This document shows positions 23,539 through 27,436 of a DNA stretch of 27,436 nt, piece after piece. The notes beneath the pieces are model-generated. The model had not been told where the DNA came from. It was given only the letters and a program-made list of their open reading frames with translations, and searched no databases. This DNA comes from JAVKBW01 sp964352715. GTDB lineage: Bacteria; Pseudomonadota; Alphaproteobacteria; UBA8366; Aestuariispiraceae. How positions within the stretch are numbered: the first letter of the stretch is position 1; every line of letters begins with the position of its first letter. The stretch is from positions 1 through 27,436 of the forward strand of contig CAYGSU010000055.1 in the NCBI GenBank assembly GCA_964352715.1. The letters are read 5' to 3'. A program made the translations under genes and the position numbers.

Positions 23539-25360
23539 ATGAGCAAANNNNNNNNNNNNNNNNNNNNNNNNNNNNNNNNNNNNNNNNNNNNNNNNNNNNN
23601 NNNNNNNNNNNNNNNNNNNNNNNNNNNNNNNNNNNNNNNNNNNNNNNATCCCTCATTTCAAGCAATTGGCGGACCTGTGTCGGGAAAACGACTGCCGATA
23701 CTTCGTGCAGCTTTTCCATTATGGCCGTGCCTATCCGCATTCATTGGATGGCAGTAAACCTGTCGCACTTGGTCCGTCCGCCATGCCTGACGAACGAAAT
23801 CACACAATGCCACGCGCCCTGAAAGTTACGGAGATTGAAGATCTTGTCAGACAGTTCGGTGAAGCCGCTGGCAGGGCATACAAGGCCGGCGCTGATGGAG
23901 TTCAAATTCTCGTCGGGATGGGGTATCTGCACGCCCAGTTTCTCAGCCCGCGGGTGAATATTCGAACCGATGCCTATGGCGGCTCTGTCGAAGGCCGTTC
24001 TCTTTTCCTGCGTCAGACTCTGCGCGCGATGCGAGAGGAAACAGATGACGACTTCATCATTGGAATCAGAATAGCCGGAGAGGAATACGATCCGGACGGA
24101 CTAAGGCTGGAAGACACGCTTTCCATCTGCCAACTGCTCGAGAAGGAACAATTGGTGGACTACCTGGATATCTGTGCTGCGAGTACCCATACGCTGAGCG
24201 GCACGAGCCATATCGTCCCACCAATGTTTGTCGATACCGGTCAGACACTGCCCTATTCAGAGGCGATAAAGAAAGCGGTTTCTGTACCGGTGTTCACCTG
24301 TGGACGGATCAATCAGCCGCAGGATGCCGAGCGCGCCGTTGCCAATGGACAGACCGATATGGTGGGCATGGTTCGGGCCTTCATCACCGATCCGGAATTT
24401 GTGACCAAGGCGCAGCAGGACAGGCCAGACGATATTCGCGCCTGTATTGCCTGTAACCAGGCCTGTATCGGGCATCGCTTGATTGGCCATGGGGTATCCT
24501 GCATTCAGTATCCGGAAACCGGTAGGGAAATCGAGTACGGTACTAAAAAAGCTGCTGCCAGCGTTAAGCGAGTGGCCATTGTCGGTGGCGGACCGGCCGG
24601 CATGAAAGCGGCTGTTGTCGCCGCGCAACGCGGCCACGATGTAACACTTTACGAGAAAACAGGAAAACTCGGTGGGCAGGCGATACTGGCTCAGATGCTG
24701 CCGGGTCGTGCTGAGTTCGGCGGGCTTATCACCAACCTGCAGCGGGAAATTGAACAGTTCGGTGTCACCGTACGGAAAAATGCCGATGTGACGGCAGAAA
24801 CAATTCGCCAGGATAAACCCGATGCCGTGGTTGTGGCGACCGGTGCTGTGCCTCGGATACCGCTGGGTGAGTTCGAGGATGCGCATATTGTAACAGCCTG
24901 GGATGTAATTTCCGGCAGCGCGAATGTTGGTTCACGCGTGGTAATCGCAGACTGGCGTTGCGACTGGATCGGCCTCGGTGTTGCAGAAAAACTGGCCGCG
25001 GCTGGTTGTGCGGTTACGCTTGCAGTAAATGGCGAGATGGCCGGACAATCAATACAACCTTATGTCCGGTACATGTGGCAAGCGAAGTTGCATTCATTAG
25101 GCGTCAGGATCGTGCCCTATATGCGGCTGTTCGGTGCTGATTCTGACACCGTGTATCTGCAGCATGTCGTCAGCAATGAACCGTTTCTGTGTGAAGAAAT
25201 AGAAACGCTCGTTCTCGCCTATGGCCACGATTCCGTAACGACACTCCTGGATGAACTCGAAGGCAAGGTCGAAGAGCTGCATGCAATAGGCGATTGCGTC
25301 AGTCCACGGACAGCAGAAGAGGCTGTGCTAGACGGGTTAAAGATCGGTTCCATACTCTGA
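23539..25360 (+). CDS. Old-yellow-enzyme/TMADH-family iron-sulfur flavoenzyme, third paralogue (assembly gap inside)
   Basis: The start ATGAGCAAA at 23539 is followed by 100 Ns. The frame resumes at 23648 with IPHFKQLADLCRENDCRYF and runs to a TGA at 25358-25360. It aligns along its length with the protein at 2815: GMGYLHAQFLSPR, RTDAYGG, the 4Fe-4S motif CIACNQACIGHRL with the same C-x2-C-x3-C-x11-C spacing, GGGPAGMKAA and the DWRCDWIG segment. By that alignment about 77 residues (some 230 bases) are missing, so the gap is longer than drawn, and the frames on its two sides disagree by placeholder length only. Probably an N-demethylase or reductase of the same pathway; the substrate differs from its paralogue, as barrel residues around 24160-24240 are dissimilar. 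Confidence 0.82.
23548..23647. other. 100-N scaffold gap inside the third flavoenzyme gene
   Basis: Exactly 100 Ns. The flanks share no overlap, unlike the gap at 18981. Comparison with the paralogue at 2815 implies roughly 230 bases of real sequence. Confidence 0.95.
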
Positions 25361-25366
25361 GCAAAA

Positions 25367-25466
25367 NNNNNNNNNNNNNNNNNNNNNNNNNNNNNNNNNN
25401 NNNNNNNNNNNNNNNNNNNNNNNNNNNNNNNNNNNNNNNNNNNNNNNNNNNNNNNNNNNNNNNNNN
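25367..25466. other. 100-N scaffold gap hiding the start of the next gene
   Basis: Exactly 100 Ns, starting six bases after the flavoenzyme stop. The start and N-terminal part of the maleate-isomerase-like gene are lost here. The family length suggests that more than 200 bases are really missing. Confidence 0.95.
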
Positions 25467-25948
25467 CCCTCTCAAAGGACTTTGGGGTTACAGTTATCCT
25501 GGCATGGATCGCGATTGAGGACGCGCTGCATCAGATCGGCGCAAAGCGGATCGCCGTGACGACCGGGTACTATCGCCCGACATGGACAGTGGCGACAGTT
25601 GCCTATCTATCGAGCGCCGGATTCGACGTGCTGTATGCCGGCGATCTGATTGATCAGGGGATATTGCCGAACCATCAGGCCAAACTCGATATCGAGGCGG
25701 CGACCAATTGGGACTATCCGGATGAAATCGCGTTTCGATCATGCATCGAGAGCTGGAAGCGGGCTCGCAATTGCGATGCTGTGCTGCAGTGCGGTGCGGG
25801 TATGCGGACACTCGATGTCGCTGCCGATGTCGAGCAGGGAACGGGTAAACCCTTCGTTTCCACAGATACCGCGTTCATCTGTGCGATGTTGAAAGCGGGG
25901 GGTATCAAGGCGAAGTCGGGCAACGGCAGACTGTTGGGCACATTGTAA
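25467..25948 (+). CDS. Maleate cis-trans isomerase / Asp-Glu racemase superfamily protein (5' end missing)
   Basis: The open frame emerges from the N gap and gives about 160 C-terminal residues: IEDALHQIGAKRIAVTTGYY, then GFDVLYAGDLIDQG, and CDAVLQCGAGMRTLDVAADVE with TGKPFVSTD near the end. This is the second half of the maleate isomerase / arylmalonate decarboxylase branch, whose complete length is about 240-250. The second catalytic Cys (in LQCGAGMR) is visible; the first would be in the gap. Such enzymes isomerise maleate to fumarate, decarboxylate malonates or racemise acids through Cys pairs. A GTG inside at 25556 is not the real start. Maleate or maleamate are common late products of N-heterocycle breakdown, which is one possible reading of its presence. 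Confidence 0.8.
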
Positions 25949-25956
25949 GGTTTTCT

Positions 25957-26000
25957 GAAAAATATTTCTTTTTGATATAATAAATTTTCTTTCAAAGAAT
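25957..26000 (+). promoter_or_regulatory. Candidate operator region, partial GAAA/TTTC motifs
   Basis: Two incomplete matches sit in the AT-rich spacer before the SDR gene. GAAAAATATT at 25957-25966 equals the first ten bases of the copy at 21273. TTTTC-N7-GAA at 25985-25999 equals the right part of the copy at 4805 in 14 of 15 positions. Neither is a full three-arm site. Confidence 0.35.
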
Positions 26001-26052
26001 AGTTTGATCTTGCTAGTCTCAGCACCATGAAGTGGTAACATCAGGGGCGAGA

Positions 26053-26826
26053 ATGAATTTATTCGATCTGTCAGGCAAAGTAGCGTTGGTGACTGGCGGC
26101 TCACGGGGCATTGGCCGCGCGATCGCACTGAGGATGGCTGAAGCCGGTGCTTCGGTGGTCGTTAGCAGCCGAAGAGCGGAATCCTGCGATCTGGTTGTCG
26201 CCGAGATAGAGCAGGCAGGAGGGAAGGCTATCTCCGCGCCCTGCAATGTATCTGATATTGAGTCTCTCGCTGCTCTTGTCGACACGGCACGTACCGCCTT
26301 CGGGAAAGTCGATATCCTGGTCGGGAACGCTGCGGCAAATCCGCATCATGGACCGACCACAAGTGTGGACTCTTCAGCCTTCGACAAAATAATCAGCACC
26401 AACGTCAAAGCGAATTTGTGGTTGGCCAAAAGTGTTCTGCCGGATATGGCCGAGCGACGGAATGGCGTGCTGATCTTTATCACAAGTATTGCCGGACTGC
26501 GCGGCACCGACGATATCGGCGTCTACGGTTTGTCGAAAGCTGCGGAGACTTCGATGGCCCGGAGTCTCGCCGTTGGATGGGGAAAGCACAACATTCGTGT
26601 AAACTGCATTGCTCCCGGGCTGATACGGACAGATTTTGCGAAAGCGTTGTGGGACGATCCTGAGCGGCTGAAGCAGGTTGAAGCCGCCTATCCCCTGGGC
26701 AGGATCGGTGAGCCGGATGACATAGCAGGAATTGCCGTTTGCCTCGCATCTCCCGCTGGCGCCTTCATTACCGGGCAAACGATTGTTGTTGATGGCGGGA
26801 TTACTATGGCCGGTGCGCGAGGCTAG
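26053..26826 (+). CDS. Short-chain dehydrogenase/reductase (classical SDR)
   Basis: A 257-residue classical SDR. The cofactor motif is TGGSRGIG at 14-21, with Arg40-Arg41 after the second strand suggesting NADP(H). The catalytic residues are Asn117, Ser145, Tyr158 and Lys162 (YGLSK). The opening NLFDLSGKVALVTGGSRGIGRA resembles the DHRS4-like and acyl-CoA-linked SDRs often found with acyl-CoA dehydrogenases. It interconverts a hydroxy and a keto compound; the substrate is unknown. The ATG at 26053, after GGGGCGAGA, is preferred to an upstream in-frame start at 26032. The methyltransferase gene starts 20 bases downstream. Confidence 0.9.
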   Translation: MNLFDLSGKVALVTGGSRGIGRAIALRMAEAGASVVVSSRRAESCDLVVAEIEQAGGKAISAPCNVSDIESLAALVDTARTAFGKVDILVGNAAANPHHGPTTSVDSSAFDKIISTNVKANLWLAKSVLPDMAERRNGVLIFITSIAGLRGTDDIGVYGLSKAAETSMARSLAVGWGKHNIRVNCIAPGLIRTDFAKALWDDPERLKQVEAAYPLGRIGEPDDIAGIAVCLASPAGAFITGQTIVVDGGITMAGARG

Positions 26827-26846
26827 CGAGAAGCAGGGCAAGCATT

Positions 26847-27436
26847 ATGAAAGAAAAGAAAGGCGATATCCGCCAGGCATATGAAATGCAGTACAATGAC
26901 CGCGAGAGTGTCGTTGCGCATTATGCGGAATGGGCCGGAAAATACGATGAGGATACTGCAAGTTATGGCTACGTTGGGCCACGTTCGGCAGCGGCTGCGT
27001 TGGCGCGGCATTGTGAACCGGGGAAAACGCATGTACTCGATATCGGTTGTGGGACGGGATTGACAGGGGTTGCCTTGCGCGAGCTTGGGTTCTCGAACGT
27101 CTCGGGCACAGACATTTCTCCCGAAATGATCCGGGAAGCGGAACGGAAAAATGTCTACGATGATACATCGGTCGATGATCTGTTCGCTGGACTGGCACAT
27201 TCCGATGATGCCTTTGATGCTGTGATTTCAGTGGGAACGTTCGGTCCGATCGGTCCCGAGACCTTGCGGGAGTGCCTTCGCGTTATACGGCCAGGCGGTT
27301 TGCTTTGCGTCTCTGTCAACGAGTTGTTCTACGAGGACAAAAAATTCGCGGACGCTTTCGAAGCGATGAAGAGCGAAAGAATTGTCAACGAACTGGAGCT
27401 TGGCAAACATCCTCATCTTCTGGAAGGACCACACCT
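26847..27436 (+). CDS. SAM-dependent methyltransferase, class I (3' end outside window)
   Basis: An open frame from the ATG at 26847 to the right edge, 196 codons so far. Motif I is VLDIGCGTG (about 63-71), followed by the acidic motif GTDISPEMI, then FDAVISVGTFG and the post-motif RVIRPGGLLCVSVNE. This is the methyltransferase-11/25 pattern seen in small-molecule and Williams-Beuren-type (METTL27-like) enzymes. AAGCAGGG precedes the start as a weak ribosome site. The acceptor cannot be read. It follows the SDR gene by 20 bases and is probably in the same operon; a methyltransferase next to a demethylation pathway might modify a related compound or be unconnected. Confidence 0.85.
   Translation, partial: MKEKKGDIRQAYEMQYNDRESVVAHYAEWAGKYDEDTASYGYVGPRSAAAALARHCEPGKTHVLDIGCGTGLTGVALRELGFSNVSGTDISPEMIREAERKNVYDDTSVDDLFAGLAHSDDAFDAVISVGTFGPIGPETLRECLRVIRPGGLLCVSVNELFYEDKKFADAFEAMKSERIVNELELGKHPHLLEGPH

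Noticed and set aside
23540..25366. The same eight bases TGAGCAAA immediately before two of the N gaps
   Set aside because: In one case it is a start codon context (ATGAGCAAA), in the other a stop codon plus spacer; there is no longer identity, so chance is the simpler explanation.

Overview
The window reads as a catabolic gene cluster from a moderate-GC alphaproteobacterium. That assignment is inferred from gene content and style: DmdB/DmdC-like acyl-CoA enzymes, GTG starts, and several Rieske and TMADH-family demethylase homologues. The species cannot be named from sequence alone. The window is a scaffold with three 100-N gaps (18981-19080, 23548-23647, 25367-25466) and is cut at both ends inside genes. 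There are no rRNA, tRNA, CRISPR or IS elements that I can support.

Layout. (1) 1-2582, minus strand: an iron-sulfur flavoenzyme of the trimethylamine dehydrogenase type, a SnoaL-like protein, and the first 23 codons of a probable glutaryl-CoA dehydrogenase. (2) 2815-6458, plus: a second iron-sulfur flavoenzyme and a Tat-exported solute-binding protein closed by a strong terminator; a peptidase remnant follows. (3) 7343-14241: an acyl-CoA ligase (minus) divergent from an enoyl-CoA hydratase/3-hydroxyacyl-CoA dehydrogenase, thiolase and acyl-CoA dehydrogenase (plus), i.e. a complete beta-oxidation spiral. (4) 14251-15933: an XRE-cupin regulator divergent from a 2-oxoglutarate/Fe(II) dioxygenase. 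(5) 15951-21172, minus: an operon of three Rieske oxygenase alpha subunits, a class II aldolase-fold protein and a RidA-like protein, ending beside a sulfatase remnant. (6) 21304-27436, plus: a second XRE-cupin regulator, a zinc-less MDR oxidoreductase, a 4HBT thioesterase, a third iron-sulfur flavoenzyme, a maleate-isomerase/Asp-Glu-racemase relative, an SDR and a SAM methyltransferase.

How the parts may work together (inference). Two of the Rieske enzymes carry Glu rather than Asp at the bridging position before the mononuclear iron ligands, as in the quaternary-amine monooxygenase CntA. The TMADH-like protein keeps the TMADH Tyr/His/Asp catalytic triad. Together with the CoA ligase, beta-oxidation enzymes and thioesterase, this suggests breakdown of an N-methylated (betaine-like) organic acid: activation to a CoA thioester, chain shortening, release, and sequential N-demethylation by Rieske and flavin enzymes. 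The exact substrate is unknown.

The strongest unexplained signal is a 25-bp three-armed AT-rich motif, GAAA-N6-TTTC-N7-GAAA. It recurs with fixed spacing, and with varying degeneracy, in six promoter regions spanning the cluster, including the one in front of the second XRE-cupin regulator. It looks like the operator that ties these transcription units into one regulon.
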